Of a stretch of 64,000 nucleotides of DNA, positions 1 through 9,383 are shown in pieces. The notes under the pieces were generated by a model that saw only the letters and a list, made by a program, of their open reading frames with translations, was not told the origin of the DNA and did no database searches. Source of the DNA: a bacterium (GTDB taxonomy: Bacteria; Bacteroidota; Bacteroidia; Cytophagales; Cyclobacteriaceae). Both the position numbers and the translations under genes were made by a program. Positions within the stretch are counted from its first letter, which is position 1; each line of letters opens with the position of its first letter. The stretch lies in contig JANSWY010000003.1 of the NCBI GenBank assembly GCA_024743255.1, forward strand, positions 186,001 through 250,000, in the 5' to 3' direction.

Positions 1-1
1 A

Positions 2-901
2 ACATTACTTGCCCTCTCGAAATATCTTGGCAGTAGTCTCAGAGATTTGAGTAAGTTAAAACATCAGATAATAAGTGTAGCCATAATAGGAACTCCAGCG
101 GCTTTAATCCTTCTACAGCCAGATGCTGGTTCAGCTATGGTATTTTTGGCTTTATTATTTACTTTATACAGAGAAGGTTTTACTCCTATCCCATTTTACC
201 TCGGTTTTGCTGCAATATTCCTACTTGTAGTAACCTTACTGGGGTACAAACTGGCCGTAATAATTGCCACAATTGTAATTGGACTTCTATTAATAGGATT
301 ATATATAAAGTCAATAAAAAAAATGGTTCTCATACTGATCTGCGCAGTAAGTTCCATAGCATATGTATTAAGTATAGACTTCATTATTGAAGAAGCTTTA
401 CAACCGCATCAGCAAAAAAGAGTCCGGGCTATATTCGATCCAAATTTTGATCCTAAAGGAATCAACTACAACGTGATTCAATCAAAAATTGCAATAGGAT
501 CTGGAGGATTCTCAGGTAAAGGTTTCCTAAATGGTACTCAAACAAAATTCAACTTCGTACCAGAACAAACCACGGATTTCATATTCTGCACAATTGGTGA
601 AGAATACGGATGGGTAGGAAGTATGGTGATTGTGATACTCTTCAGTACCCTATTTATTAGATTAATCAACCTTGCTGAGAGACAGAAATCTAAATTTGCC
701 CGAATCTATGGGTATGGTGTGTCCTTAATTCTCTTCTTCCATTTTACTGTAAACATTGCAATGACCATCGGTTTGTTTCCCGTAATTGGAATTCCCCTGC
801 CATTTATTAGTTACGGAGGAAGCTCACTTATAGCGTTTACTATACTTCTGTTTATCTTCCTGAAACTGGATGCTCACAGGATGCAACTATTTGAGAGGTA
901 A
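2..901 (+). CDS. rodA: Rod-shape SEDS glycosyltransferase RodA, 5' end outside window
   Basis: RodA polymerises lipid II into glycan strands during cell elongation, in the inner membrane with a class B PBP. The reading frame is open to the left edge: codons before the TTG at 47 read on as TLLALSKYLGSSLRD, normal RodA sequence, so the gene is cut by the window and the TTG is not its start. About 300 residues are visible against a usual 370-420. Diagnostic SEDS segments are present: QSKIAIGSGGFSGKG, PEQTTDFIF (its Asp is probably the essential loop residue, from family knowledge) and the C-terminal PFISYGGSS. Several hydrophobic helices are evident. The stop abuts the stop of the convergent downstream gene with no spacer. 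Confidence 0.95.
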   Translation, partial: TLLALSKYLGSSLRDLSKLKHQIISVAIIGTPAALILLQPDAGSAMVFLALLFTLYREGFTPIPFYLGFAAIFLLVVTLLGYKLAVIIATIVIGLLLIGLYIKSIKKMVLILICAVSSIAYVLSIDFIIEEALQPHQQKRVRAIFDPNFDPKGINYNVIQSKIAIGSGGFSGKGFLNGTQTKFNFVPEQTTDFIFCTIGEEYGWVGSMVIVILFSTLFIRLINLAERQKSKFARIYGYGVSLILFFHFTVNIAMTIGLFPVIGIPLPFISYGGSSLIAFTILLFIFLKLDAHRMQLFER

Positions 902-2158
902 TTATCTGAATTTTCTAAAAACTGTTTTGAGCAATTCTTTCACATTGTCAGAACCCATATCCCAGCCGTACTTTTTGGCATAGCCATTTACCAACAATTC
1001 AACAGAATCATCAAAGGACTTGCACTCCTCTATTTTGTCAAAAGCTACCAGAAACTCCTCATTATCTCCTTCAAACAATTCATTGATAAACATATATCTC
1101 TGATTTACTGAGATTGAGGAAAGAACACTATCAACTTTAGAGTTTGTGTGATGATCTGCTATAGAAACCTCATCAGAAGTCTGTAAACGATCATTTAAAG
1201 TTGTGTTTTCCTGAGAATATTGGCTATTAATACTATTGTCCTCGTCACTTGGTGGAGGATCTCTTAATTCTTTGACATCTTCAGCAATGGCCTGAATATC
1301 TTCCATCTCTTCAATGTCATCAACATCTCCCACCTCATCATCAAGGTCATCTAATTCTGACTCTACAACATTGTCTTCAGACGAAACCTCTTCTTCTATG
1401 CTTTCTTCTTCTTCTTCTTCTTCTTGATAACTAACTACATCAGAAACAACTTCCTCTTCTACAGTTTCAAATTCCTGAGGTTCATCAACAATCTCTTGTT
1501 CTTCAACCAAGGTATCTGAAGCCTCAACAATCAAGAATTCATCAATATTGAAATGAAGAGTAGACGATATTTCTTCAATAAAAGCTTCAGTGTCCGTAGA
1601 TGAAACGAATTCCTCAAAAACCTCATTCAGGACTTGCAGAATAGTATCTGTAGGTAGCTTATCTTCTTGTTGCTCCTCTAGCCTTGAGATAAATGCATCA
1701 AAAACATCTTTATTTACCTTTAGGTACTTACCAATACTCTTCAGGTTCTTGACACTAATTCTGTTCTGATTTCTAAGTGAGATATCTGCCAGAAAAAAAT
1801 CGTATGGAGAGAATACCAAATAGATGGCATCTTCCATTGCATCCTTCAATACAGGCTGAAAATGCTCTTTTGAAACATTAATGTGCTGAGAAACCGTGTT
1901 CATAAATTTCATCAATGCTCCTCTCACTTTATCATTATTAAAATCGAAGTAAGGACTTTCCAATTTTTTCATCTCAGATTGCCATTGTGTATAAAGGCTC
2001 TTTAAGACAAGAAAATTTACCTGCTTTGATGGAGTAAGATTTACAATCTCCTTACCATTAATGGTATCTTTGGATTGAAAGAAATTTGAGACGACAGTTT
2101 CAGCAAAAACTTCGCTATAATTTTCTACATAATCATGGTTAATTTTATGATCAGCCAT
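902..2158 (-). CDS. Acidic protein of unknown function, Bacteroidota-specific type
   Basis: I cannot assign a function. The reading frame extends to an ATG at 2227, but that start would overlap the divergent ferredoxin gene (ATG at 2183) by 45 bases. The ATG at 2158 (MADHKINHDY) leaves a 24-base divergent gap, so I chose it, giving 418 residues. The N-terminal ~210 residues look helical. The middle (roughly 215-310) is a low-complexity Glu/Asp tract with EEEEEEE. The last ~75 residues begin ISVNQRYMFINELFEG and end in a basic helix. That C-terminal module resembles one I recall from uncharacterised Bacteroidota proteins. No signal peptide or membrane segment is visible, so it is probably cytoplasmic. 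Confidence 0.75.
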   Translation of the reverse strand: MADHKINHDYVENYSEVFAETVVSNFFQSKDTINGKEIVNLTPSKQVNFLVLKSLYTQWQSEMKKLESPYFDFNNDKVRGALMKFMNTVSQHINVSKEHFQPVLKDAMEDAIYLVFSPYDFFLADISLRNQNRISVKNLKSIGKYLKVNKDVFDAFISRLEEQQEDKLPTDTILQVLNEVFEEFVSSTDTEAFIEEISSTLHFNIDEFLIVEASDTLVEEQEIVDEPQEFETVEEEVVSDVVSYQEEEEEEESIEEEVSSEDNVVESELDDLDDEVGDVDDIEEMEDIQAIAEDVKELRDPPPSDEDNSINSQYSQENTTLNDRLQTSDEVSIADHHTNSKVDSVLSSISVNQRYMFINELFEGDNEEFLVAFDKIEECKSFDDSVELLVNGYAKKYGWDMGSDNVKELLKTVFRKFR

Positions 2159-2182
2159 ACTACTACTAACTTTGCCCTTTAA

Positions 2183-2506
2183 ATGATTAAAATTACCATA
2201 AATAACCTCTCTAGTAAATCTATTCATTGCAATAGTAAAACGAAAAGTTTGCTGAAAGTTTTACAGGAAAATTATATTGATTGGATGCATGCCTGCGGAG
2301 GAAAGGGAAGATGTACTACCTGCAAAGCTATAATTGTCGATGGAATGAACAATATGACTCCTAAGACTGTATTTGAAGAGAACTATCAGAGAGTTGGAAG
2401 ATTAGATAATAACGAAAGGCTGTCATGTCAAGCCATTGTGGAAGGAGATCTGGTAATTGAAGTCCCTGAATTATATAAATTGCCTCATATAGAATACTCA
2501 AGATAA
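2183..2506 (+). CDS. 2Fe-2S ferredoxin
   Basis: Small electron carrier of 107 residues with a beta-grasp 2Fe-2S domain. Cluster ligands are C38, C44, C47 and C82. The first spacing is CX5CX2C, as in adrenodoxin/ISC-type ferredoxins, rather than the CX4CX2C of plant-type ones. The segment YIDWMHACGGKGRCTTCK is characteristic of a family common in Bacteroidota. The start at 2183 gives the expected first strand (MIKITINN). It is first in an apparent operon with tdk, porZ and recO; its stop overlaps the tdk start (TAATG). Redox partner is unknown. Confidence 0.9.
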   Translation: MIKITINNLSSKSIHCNSKTKSLLKVLQENYIDWMHACGGKGRCTTCKAIIVDGMNNMTPKTVFEENYQRVGRLDNNERLSCQAIVEGDLVIEVPELYKLPHIEYSR

Positions 2507-3093
2507 TGTTTGTAGAGAGAAATATAGGTGGTTCGGAACATCATCGCTATGGCTGGATTGAAGTAGTCTGTGGGTCCATGTTTTCTGGTAAGACAGAGGA
2601 ACTAATTCGAAGAATGAAGCGAGCTATGATTGCCCGACAAAAAACGATGATTTTTAAGCCAACTGTAGACAATCGATACCATGATTCTAACGTTGTATCT
2701 CACAATGATAATATCATAGAGAGTAGCGCTGTGAACTTTGCCAATGATATTCTACTGAGAGCAACTGATTGTGATGTCGTTGGAATTGATGAGGTTCAAT
2801 TCTTTGACAAGGAAATAATTGAGGTAGCAATTAAGTTGGCAAATGCCGGTAAGAGGGTCATTTGCGCAGGTCTGGACATGGATTTTAAAGGAAGACCATT
2901 TGGCCCAATTTCAGAATTAATGGCTGTAGCGGAATATGTTACTAAAGTACATGCTGTTTGTATAAGTTGTGGTGATGTTGCATCATACTCATTTAGAAGA
3001 ACTAAATCAAATAAGACAGTAGTCCTTGGAGAAACCGACATTTATGAAGCAAGATGTAGAAAGTGCTTTTATGAAGGTATGGCTGAGAAATAA
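2506..3093 (+). CDS. tdk: Thymidine kinase
   Basis: Type II thymidine kinase: phosphorylates thymidine with ATP in nucleoside salvage. The 195-residue length is normal. P-loop GSMFSGKT lies at 23-30, the DEVQFF motif at 95-100 with E96 as the likely catalytic base, and the zinc-ribbon cysteines at C152, C155, C184 and C187. The start overlaps the ferredoxin stop by one base, implying translational coupling. PorZ follows after four bases. Confidence 0.97.
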   Translation: MFVERNIGGSEHHRYGWIEVVCGSMFSGKTEELIRRMKRAMIARQKTMIFKPTVDNRYHDSNVVSHNDNIIESSAVNFANDILLRATDCDVVGIDEVQFFDKEIIEVAIKLANAGKRVICAGLDMDFKGRPFGPISELMAVAEYVTKVHAVCISCGDVASYSFRRTKSNKTVVLGETDIYEARCRKCFYEGMAEK

Positions 3094-3097
3094 AATC

Positions 3098-5263
3098 ATG
3101 AAATCCTACGTAATCTTAACACTGGTATTCATAGTATCATTTTCATCAATATATGCGCAGGAAATTCCTATAGGCACATGGAGAACTCACTTCAGTTATG
3201 AAAACGGAAAGTTAGTAGCTGCTACAAATTCAAAAGTGTTCTGCTCTGTAGAAAATGGCCTTTTTTATGTGGATATAGAGGACAACTCGATTAATAAATT
3301 CTCCAAAATTGATGGATTGAGTGATGCAACAATTTCAGCTATGAAATATAATTCCACAAAGGATCTGATGACAGTGGGGTATGAAAGTGGAAACATCGAT
3401 ATTATTCTCCCTGAATCTATAATTAACATAGACCTGATCGTTTCAGAGAATATCTCTGCAAGTAAAGAAATTCGAGATATTACATATTTTGCAGACAATG
3501 CCTTTTTATCCACAGATTTCGGAATTGTTGTGATTGATTTAAATCAAAATGCAATCTTAGAAGTCTACAGAGAAATTGGGGAGGCTGGAGCAACATTATC
3601 CATTTACCAAACCAATGTTTACCGAGACAGCCTATTAGCCATAACAAATGCCGGATTGATAAAGGCTCCTCTTCTGCAAAATCAAAATTTACTTGACTTC
3701 TCAAACTGGTCGATCGTTTCAGAAACTGAAAACCTGAATTTAAAAAGGCTGGTTACAACTGAATCTCAAGTATTTCTGGCGAATGATACCTCCGTTTTTG
3801 AGCTGATTAATGAATCACTTTCTGAAATGTTTCGAGCAGAGTCTGAAATCAGAAATATCGTAACACATCAAAACTCGATGTATATTCTGACTGAAAACAC
3901 TCTTTACGAATGGACAAATAATGATGCCGTTCCAATTGAGTATACCGAATCACCAACACCAAATGACTTATTGATTATTGGGAGTGATTTATGGATAGCA
4001 GACGAAAATCTTTCATTATTAAAGTTTGATGGCTCAACAACCACCTTTAAGCCTAACGGCCCAATAACCGATGTAACAGAAAAACTTGTATTTCTAAACG
4101 ACACAGTTTATCACTTAGGTCAATATAGGAATGCTATTTTCTCAAGAAACAATAACACACAATTCTCCTACTTTGCCAATGGGACCTGGAATATTGAACA
4201 GGCTCCAATCGCTGACTTGTCTGGAGTATCAAATAACTTTTATATCTCATACGGAGAAGGAGTCTTAAATAAAATCTCGGGTGAAATCATCGATGAGACT
4301 AACTCAGAAAACCCATTTGAGTTGTCGGGAGACAATATATTCATCACTTCTGTTTTAGAGAATTCGACAGGTACGTGGTTCGGAAATTATGATGCAAATA
4401 ATAGCCTGATTTTATTTGAAAATGGATCCTGGAACTCATTCAATATTTCATTCAGGTATCCTGAGAAACTTCTAAGCACTGCCAATAACAAAATTGTAAT
4501 CTCCAGTGCACTATCCAACCCAACAGGACTAACAATATTTGACCCATCAGATCAATCCAGACAATCATTGAATACCTCGACAACTGAATTGCCGTCTAAT
4601 GTTATCAATGACTTTGAAATAGATCTCGATGATGAATTGTGGATTGCTACCAACTCTGGAGTGGCTTTTTTACCTTCTGCCAGTTCGAGCCTGTTTTCTG
4701 GATTTAATGGTGTGATTATTCCGATTTTTGAAAACACCTTCCTTTTTGATGGTGAACCAATCAATTGCATTGAGGTAGACCCAGGAAACAGAAAATGGAT
4801 GGGAACCTCTCAGGGAGCCTGGCTATTTGAAGAAGCTGGGCAGTCACTTACTCAGCATTTCACTACCTCTAATAGTCCACTTCCTTCCAATAGAGTAGAA
4901 GATATTGCGATTAATCCTCAAACGGGAGAAGTATTTATTGTAACAGATAAAGGGATGGTTTCCTACAGAGCTGACGCATCAAACTCCATAGCTATTCACC
5001 AGGAAGTGAAAATTTTTCCTAACCCCGTAAATCCTGGCTATAATAGTTATGTTGGTGTCAGTGGTCTGGCAACTGATGTCAGAGTCAAAATCACAGATAT
5101 TTCAGGCAAATTAGTCAGAGAAATTGAAGCCAATGGAGGTGCTATTCAGTGGGATTTGAAAGACTACAATGGAGTAATAGCAGAGTCTGGGGTCTATTTG
5201 TTCTTTAGCAGCACAAATGACGGTTCTGAAACTTTTGTTGGTAAACTATTGATTGTACAATAA
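3098..5263 (+). CDS. porZ: Type IX secretion system surface protein PorZ
   Basis: PorZ is a surface component of the type IX secretion attachment complex that, in Porphyromonas, delivers anionic LPS for coupling to cargo. The start at 3098 gives a clean signal peptide (MKSYVILTLVFIVSFSSIYAQ boundary near residue 21) and a 721-residue protein; an upstream in-frame ATG at 3026 would overlap tdk and bury the signal. The mature N-terminus IGTWRTHFSYENG is the PorZ hallmark. It is followed by beta-propeller repeats and, from about residue 635, a type A sorting domain (KIFPNPVNPG ... GVYLFF ... GKLLIVQ). It is followed directly by recO, a pairing common in Bacteroidota. Confidence 0.88.
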   Translation: MKSYVILTLVFIVSFSSIYAQEIPIGTWRTHFSYENGKLVAATNSKVFCSVENGLFYVDIEDNSINKFSKIDGLSDATISAMKYNSTKDLMTVGYESGNIDIILPESIINIDLIVSENISASKEIRDITYFADNAFLSTDFGIVVIDLNQNAILEVYREIGEAGATLSIYQTNVYRDSLLAITNAGLIKAPLLQNQNLLDFSNWSIVSETENLNLKRLVTTESQVFLANDTSVFELINESLSEMFRAESEIRNIVTHQNSMYILTENTLYEWTNNDAVPIEYTESPTPNDLLIIGSDLWIADENLSLLKFDGSTTTFKPNGPITDVTEKLVFLNDTVYHLGQYRNAIFSRNNNTQFSYFANGTWNIEQAPIADLSGVSNNFYISYGEGVLNKISGEIIDETNSENPFELSGDNIFITSVLENSTGTWFGNYDANNSLILFENGSWNSFNISFRYPEKLLSTANNKIVISSALSNPTGLTIFDPSDQSRQSLNTSTTELPSNVINDFEIDLDDELWIATNSGVAFLPSASSSLFSGFNGVIIPIFENTFLFDGEPINCIEVDPGNRKWMGTSQGAWLFEEAGQSLTQHFTTSNSPLPSNRVEDIAINPQTGEVFIVTDKGMVSYRADASNSIAIHQEVKIFPNPVNPGYNSYVGVSGLATDVRVKITDISGKLVREIEANGGAIQWDLKDYNGVIAESGVYLFFSSTNDGSETFVGKLLIVQ

Positions 5264-5928
5264 TGCTTCACAAAACAAGAGGCATAGTATTGAATTATAT
5301 TAAATATCGTGACACGTCTATAATTGCCAGAATTTATACAGAAGAATTTGGCAAACAGGCTTACATCATCAACGGGATTAGAAGTCAGAAATCAAAAAAA
5401 AGCATAGGTAGCTTCCAACCACTTACTTTGCTGGATTTAGTTGTTTATAATAACAAAACAAAGAATATTCAGCGCTTGTCAGAACATAAAATTGCATATC
5501 CATTCAAATCCGTTCCTTACGATGTTAGAAAAAATGCAATTGCCATGTTTCTTACTGAGATAATGTCAAAAATACTGGAAGAAAATCATGTCGATGATTC
5601 CAACCAATTTGAGTTTATATACCATAGTATTGAAGTGTTAGATGATCTAAATGAAGGTTACGAAAGTTTCCACATTTATATACTTCTAAAATTAGCGATG
5701 TACCTTGGTTTTGGGATCACCGAAGCTGATGAAGTGGTTGATGATGGAGATAAAGACGTTTTAACTTTTCTCAACTCTCTAAACAATTCACAGGGCTATC
5801 AAAATATTCCCACCAATCGAAAGATAAGAAATAAGGCATTAGAAGACCTCTTATTTTACTTTAGGAGCCACATTGAGAATTTTGGGAAAATCAATTCTAT
5901 TGAAATAATGAATCAGGTATTCGAATAG
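5263..5928 (+). CDS. recO: DNA repair protein RecO
   Basis: RecO works with RecF/RecR to load RecA on SSB-coated single-stranded DNA. The 221-residue protein starts with the OB-fold pattern TRGIVLNYIKYRDTSIIARIYTEEFG, followed by a helical C-terminal domain. It has no cysteines, so the zinc finger seen in some RecO proteins is absent. The start overlaps the porZ stop by one base (TAATG), so it is probably the last gene of the ferredoxin-tdk-porZ-recO operon. Confidence 0.92.
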   Translation: MLHKTRGIVLNYIKYRDTSIIARIYTEEFGKQAYIINGIRSQKSKKSIGSFQPLTLLDLVVYNNKTKNIQRLSEHKIAYPFKSVPYDVRKNAIAMFLTEIMSKILEENHVDDSNQFEFIYHSIEVLDDLNEGYESFHIYILLKLAMYLGFGITEADEVVDDGDKDVLTFLNSLNNSQGYQNIPTNRKIRNKALEDLLFYFRSHIENFGKINSIEIMNQVFE

Positions 5929-6014
5929 AGATTGGTATAACAAATGTCATATGTTCTTTACCGTGATCAAATTAAATTGTAAATTTCAAACTCGAATTAC
6001 AAATAACGATCGTT

Positions 6015-6974
6015 ATGGCCCAGGAAAAACTTTTTGATGAAATTCCATCACTTGATTTAGCAGATTTCACTTCAGGTGATGCAGAAAGCAAACAAGCATT
6101 TGTTGACAAACTTGGAGAAGCATATAACAATATTGGTTTTGTGGCAATTAAGAACCACGGATTGTCTGACAACTTAACTGCTTCCCTATACCAATCTGTT
6201 GAAGCATTCTTTAGACTACCTGAAGACGTAAAACTTAAATACGAAAAGCCAGAACTATTTGGCCAAAGAGGTTATGTTAGTAAAGGAAAAGAAAAAGCAA
6301 AAGGTAGAAATACCGGAGACCTTAAGGAATTCTATCATATAGGTCAGCCGTCCACAGAAGTGGAGTATCCTGAGAACATATTTCCTGAAGAAATATCTGA
6401 GTTTAGAGAAAATACATTAGAAGCGTACAAGACACTACAGCAAGCTGGTATTGAAATGTTGAGAGCAATTGCTCTTTACCTTGGGCTTGATGAAAATTAT
6501 TTTGACAACAAGGCAAAAAATGGCAACTCAATACTACGCCCTATTCATTACTTCCCAATTGAAAACCCAGACGAAATTCCAGAGGATGCTGTGAGAGCTG
6601 CTGAACATGGAGATATTAACTTGATTACTCTACTGATGGGAGCAAGTGCAGATGGTCTACAAGTTCTTAGGAAAGACAATAAATGGATTCCAATTACGGC
6701 ACTTCCTGACCAAATAGTAGTTAATGTAGGAGATATGCTGGCACGATTGACGAACGATAAGTTAAAATCTACTATTCACAGAGTAGTAAATCCCCCAAGG
6801 GAGAAAATGGGTACCTCAAGGTTTTCAATACCTTTCTTCATGCACCCAATTTCCGAAATGGATCTTACATGTCTGGAAAGCTGTGTTGATGATGAAAATC
6901 CTAAAAAATACGAGGATACCACAGCTGGAAAATTTTTAGATGAGAGACTAGCAGAAATCGGATTGAAGAAATAA
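6015..6974 (+). CDS. Isopenicillin N synthase-like 2-oxoglutarate/Fe(II) oxygenase
   Basis: Non-haem iron oxygenase of the IPNS/DIOX family, 319 residues. The N-terminal DIOX_N domain covers about 8-125 (IPSLDLADF ... GFVAIKNHGL). The jelly-roll core carries the facial triad H198, D200 and H255, with the co-substrate-binding R269xS271 (RFS). The RxS motif favours 2-oxoglutarate use. It follows recO after 86 bases, so it may have its own promoter. The chromate transporter starts directly at its stop codon, so the two are likely cotranscribed. The substrate cannot be predicted; homologues are widespread in bacteria without beta-lactam clusters. Confidence 0.9.
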   Translation: MAQEKLFDEIPSLDLADFTSGDAESKQAFVDKLGEAYNNIGFVAIKNHGLSDNLTASLYQSVEAFFRLPEDVKLKYEKPELFGQRGYVSKGKEKAKGRNTGDLKEFYHIGQPSTEVEYPENIFPEEISEFRENTLEAYKTLQQAGIEMLRAIALYLGLDENYFDNKAKNGNSILRPIHYFPIENPDEIPEDAVRAAEHGDINLITLLMGASADGLQVLRKDNKWIPITALPDQIVVNVGDMLARLTNDKLKSTIHRVVNPPREKMGTSRFSIPFFMHPISEMDLTCLESCVDDENPKKYEDTTAGKFLDERLAEIGLKK

Positions 6975-8156
6975 ATGATCCGTAGGGTAAGAAATTTTAT
7001 TTTTCTTAGGGATATCCTAATTCTATCGTTGACCTCATTTGGTGGCCCAACGGCTCATATTGCGATGTTTTTGGATGTTCTTGTCAAGAAAAGAGCTTAC
7101 CTCTCTGAGAAGGACCTGATGGAACTTTATGCATTATGTCAAATTCTTCCAGGTCCTACTTCTACCCAAACGATTACCTCCCTTGGATTCAAAATAGGAG
7201 GCCCCAATTTGGCCTATCTAACATTACTGGTTTGGATGCTGCCTGCTGTTTCTGTTATGATTACTGCAGGGATATTCATAAATATTTTAAATGACAATGG
7301 AGTCTCATTAGACTTCCTTAGATACGTTCAACCGATAGCTGTTGGAATAGTAGCTTACTCGGCATATCAAATATCACGTAAGGTAGTCAGTACCCGACTA
7401 GGTTATTTCTTAATGATTCTTGGATGCTTTTCCGCCTATTTTTACCGTTCTCCTTTTCTGTTCCCAATTATCATAACTATAGGGGGCTTATGTACTTCAT
7501 TCAAATTCAAATCGCATCAACCAGTTGAGGAGAAGACTAAATTAAAAATTAAATGGTCTAACTTCTTCTTATGGGCCGGAGTATTCATTTTCGCAGCGTT
7601 ATTGGGTAAATACACTGGGGACCTTGCAATCAGGATATTTGAAAATTTTTATAGAAATGGGAGCCTAATATTTGGTGGGGGACAGGTTTTGGTCCCTATG
7701 ATGTACACTGAGTTCGTTGAATTTAAACAGTGGATTGGTGATGTGGAATTCAAATCAGGGTTTGCATTATCTCAGGCACTTCCGGGTCCTACTTTTTCAT
7801 TTAGCGCATACATTGGGACTTTATCCATGAAGGAGTATGGTGTTGTTGGTGAAATTGTAGGTGGGTTCATGGCTGCTGTTGGTATTTTCTTACCTGGCAC
7901 ATTCCTTATCTTCTTTGTTATACGATTTTGGGAGCAATTGAAGGAATTCAGAATTGTAAGAGCCTCTTTGGAGGGAATTCAGGCTGTAAGTGCAGGTTTA
8001 GTGATTGCTGCTACTTTCATTCTTTTTGAGCCAATTGAAGCAAGTATTGTTAACTATGTTTTAATGATTGGCACCCTTGGGTTACTGTTTTTCACGAAAG
8101 TGCCTACTCCTCTTATTATTCTTGCCGGTCTGATCACAGGAATTGTTATAAACTAA
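6975..8156 (+). CDS. chrA: Chromate transporter ChrA-type
   Basis: Inner-membrane protein of the CHR family, 393 residues, made of two homologous halves. Each half has an FGG motif (SFGGPTAHIAMF near 22-33; FGGGQVLVPMMYTEF near 232) and a PGPT motif (ILPGPTSTQT; ALPGPTFSFS). About 10 hydrophobic segments are evident. Known members export chromate, but many homologues have unknown substrates. The ATG immediately follows the stop of the oxygenase gene. A strong bidirectional terminator follows. Confidence 0.88.
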   Translation: MIRRVRNFIFLRDILILSLTSFGGPTAHIAMFLDVLVKKRAYLSEKDLMELYALCQILPGPTSTQTITSLGFKIGGPNLAYLTLLVWMLPAVSVMITAGIFINILNDNGVSLDFLRYVQPIAVGIVAYSAYQISRKVVSTRLGYFLMILGCFSAYFYRSPFLFPIIITIGGLCTSFKFKSHQPVEEKTKLKIKWSNFFLWAGVFIFAALLGKYTGDLAIRIFENFYRNGSLIFGGGQVLVPMMYTEFVEFKQWIGDVEFKSGFALSQALPGPTFSFSAYIGTLSMKEYGVVGEIVGGFMAAVGIFLPGTFLIFFVIRFWEQLKEFRIVRASLEGIQAVSAGLVIAATFILFEPIEASIVNYVLMIGTLGLLFFTKVPTPLIILAGLITGIVIN

Positions 8157-8157
8157 A

Positions 8158-8180
8158 AAAGACCGACAAAGCCGGTCTTT
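8158..8180. terminator. Bidirectional intrinsic terminator
   Basis: Perfect 8-bp stem AAAGACCG / CGGTCTTT with a 7-base loop, A-rich on the left and T-rich on the right. It lies between the convergent chrA and ompH genes and can serve both. Confidence 0.85.
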
Positions 8181-8203
8181 ATATAATATAAATAATCTTT
8201 TTT

Positions 8204-8719
8204 CTATTGCTGGCTAAGGCTAAACCCTAACTTTTGAGCAACTAACCCTGAAATATCAGCCGACTCATCAGCAGCGAAAACCAAAGCTGAACCGTAAGCG
8301 AAAATGTGTGTATAGCCATTCTCTTTAGCTACGGCATCAATAGTTTCCTTCATTCTTTGTTGAAGAGGTGTAAACAATGTTAGTTGTTTCTCTCCAACAG
8401 ACTGCTGTGCATTCGCCTCAAATTGTTGGATTTGCGTCTGTAGATTTTGAAGCTCTGTCTCAGTATCTTGTCTTGTTACAGCATCCATAGTACCACCAGT
8501 TTCCTGATAGTTTTGAAGCTTTGTTTGAAAATCCTTCACTTTAGACTGAAGTCTTGCTGTAAGCTGTGCATCGTACTCCTTCACCTGCGAATCAGCAGAC
8601 TTGTATTCTGGCCAATCGTTAAATAATGACTCAATCTTTACGTATCCTATTTTCTGCGCATTTCCTGCGAAAGAAAGCAACATCATTCCAGCTGCTAACA
8701 CAAATAATCTAATTTTCAT
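8204..8719 (-). CDS. OmpH/Skp-family periplasmic chaperone (second copy)
   Basis: Skp-like periplasmic chaperone that holds unfolded outer-membrane proteins on the way to BamA. The frame opens at a TTG (8740), but the ATG at 8719 gives the proper signal peptide (MKIRLFVLAAGMM ... GNAQ), so I use it: 171 residues. Mature protein: a first strand IGYVKIESLFNDWPEY, a long Gln-rich coiled coil (~45-110), and a closing beta segment (YTHIFAYGSALVFA). It is the last gene of the minus-strand bam operon, next to its paralogue. Confidence 0.9.
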   Translation of the reverse strand: MKIRLFVLAAGMMLLSFAGNAQKIGYVKIESLFNDWPEYKSADSQVKEYDAQLTARLQSKVKDFQTKLQNYQETGGTMDAVTRQDTETELQNLQTQIQQFEANAQQSVGEKQLTLFTPLQQRMKETIDAVAKENGYTHIFAYGSALVFAADESADISGLVAQKLGFSLSQQ

Positions 8720-8743
8720 ATCAATGGTTTTTACTTTCAAAAT

Positions 8744-9280
8744 TTAATTACTGACAGTGTCATTTTTATCTCCTAATCCCAATTCTTCCAACACATAATC
8801 TGTATAGTCGTGAATTGGATCGGTATAAATCATTACAAGATCTCCAGATTTATCAAATACTATCTGAAGTCTGTTATTTTTTGCCACCTTTTCAACTGCC
8901 TCAAAAACAGCATCCTGAATAGGCTTAATTAATTCTTTCTTTTTCAAAAAAAACAGGCCTTCAAAACCAAAAACTTTTTTTTGGTAGTCTTGTACCTCAG
9001 CCCAATTCTCATCGATTTCCTGCTCTCGCTCGTCAATCATTTCTTTGGTCAGAAGTACTTCTTCCGCCTTTAATTCGGCTTCCATCTCTTCCATTCTTTG
9101 ATACATCTCCTTGATTTCCTGCTCCCATTGCTGGGATAACTTTTCAATCTCTGCTTGAGCTTCTTTATACTCAGGCATTTTACTTAAGATGTAGTCTGAA
9201 TCGACGTATCCAAATTTTTGTGCAAATGTAAAATTATTTGCTAAAAAAAGTATACCAATGATTATGCCAAATTTTCTCAT
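8744..9280 (-). CDS. OmpH/Skp-family periplasmic chaperone (first copy)
   Basis: Second Skp-like chaperone, 178 residues, with signal peptide MRKFGIIIGILFLANNFTFAQ. After the FGYVDSDYILSKMPEY strand comes a strongly acidic, Glu-rich coiled coil (~45-105) and the C-terminal beta segment (LQIVFDKSGDLVMIYTD). It sits between bamA and the other ompH copy; tandem ompH genes downstream of bamA are usual in Bacteroidota. The divergent charge of the coiled coils (acidic here, Gln-rich in the neighbour) suggests different client preference, which is inference. Confidence 0.92.
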   Translation of the reverse strand: MRKFGIIIGILFLANNFTFAQKFGYVDSDYILSKMPEYKEAQAEIEKLSQQWEQEIKEMYQRMEEMEAELKAEEVLLTKEMIDEREQEIDENWAEVQDYQKKVFGFEGLFFLKKKELIKPIQDAVFEAVEKVAKNNRLQIVFDKSGDLVMIYTDPIHDYTDYVLEELGLGDKNDTVSN

Positions 9281-9383
9281 GACGCTTTTGATTTGCCTAA
9301 AATAGGACGGGTTAGTTCGATTTAATTAACGTTAAACTCATCCAATATTATATGTGCATCGCAAGATACAAATTCTATGGTTA

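Noticed and set aside
3026-3097. Upstream start for porZ
   Set aside because: It overlaps tdk and puts 24 extra residues before a clear signal peptide at 3098.
8720-8740. TTG start seven codons upstream for the second ompH
   Set aside because: The ATG at 8719 gives a normal signal peptide and the TTG adds only a short tail.
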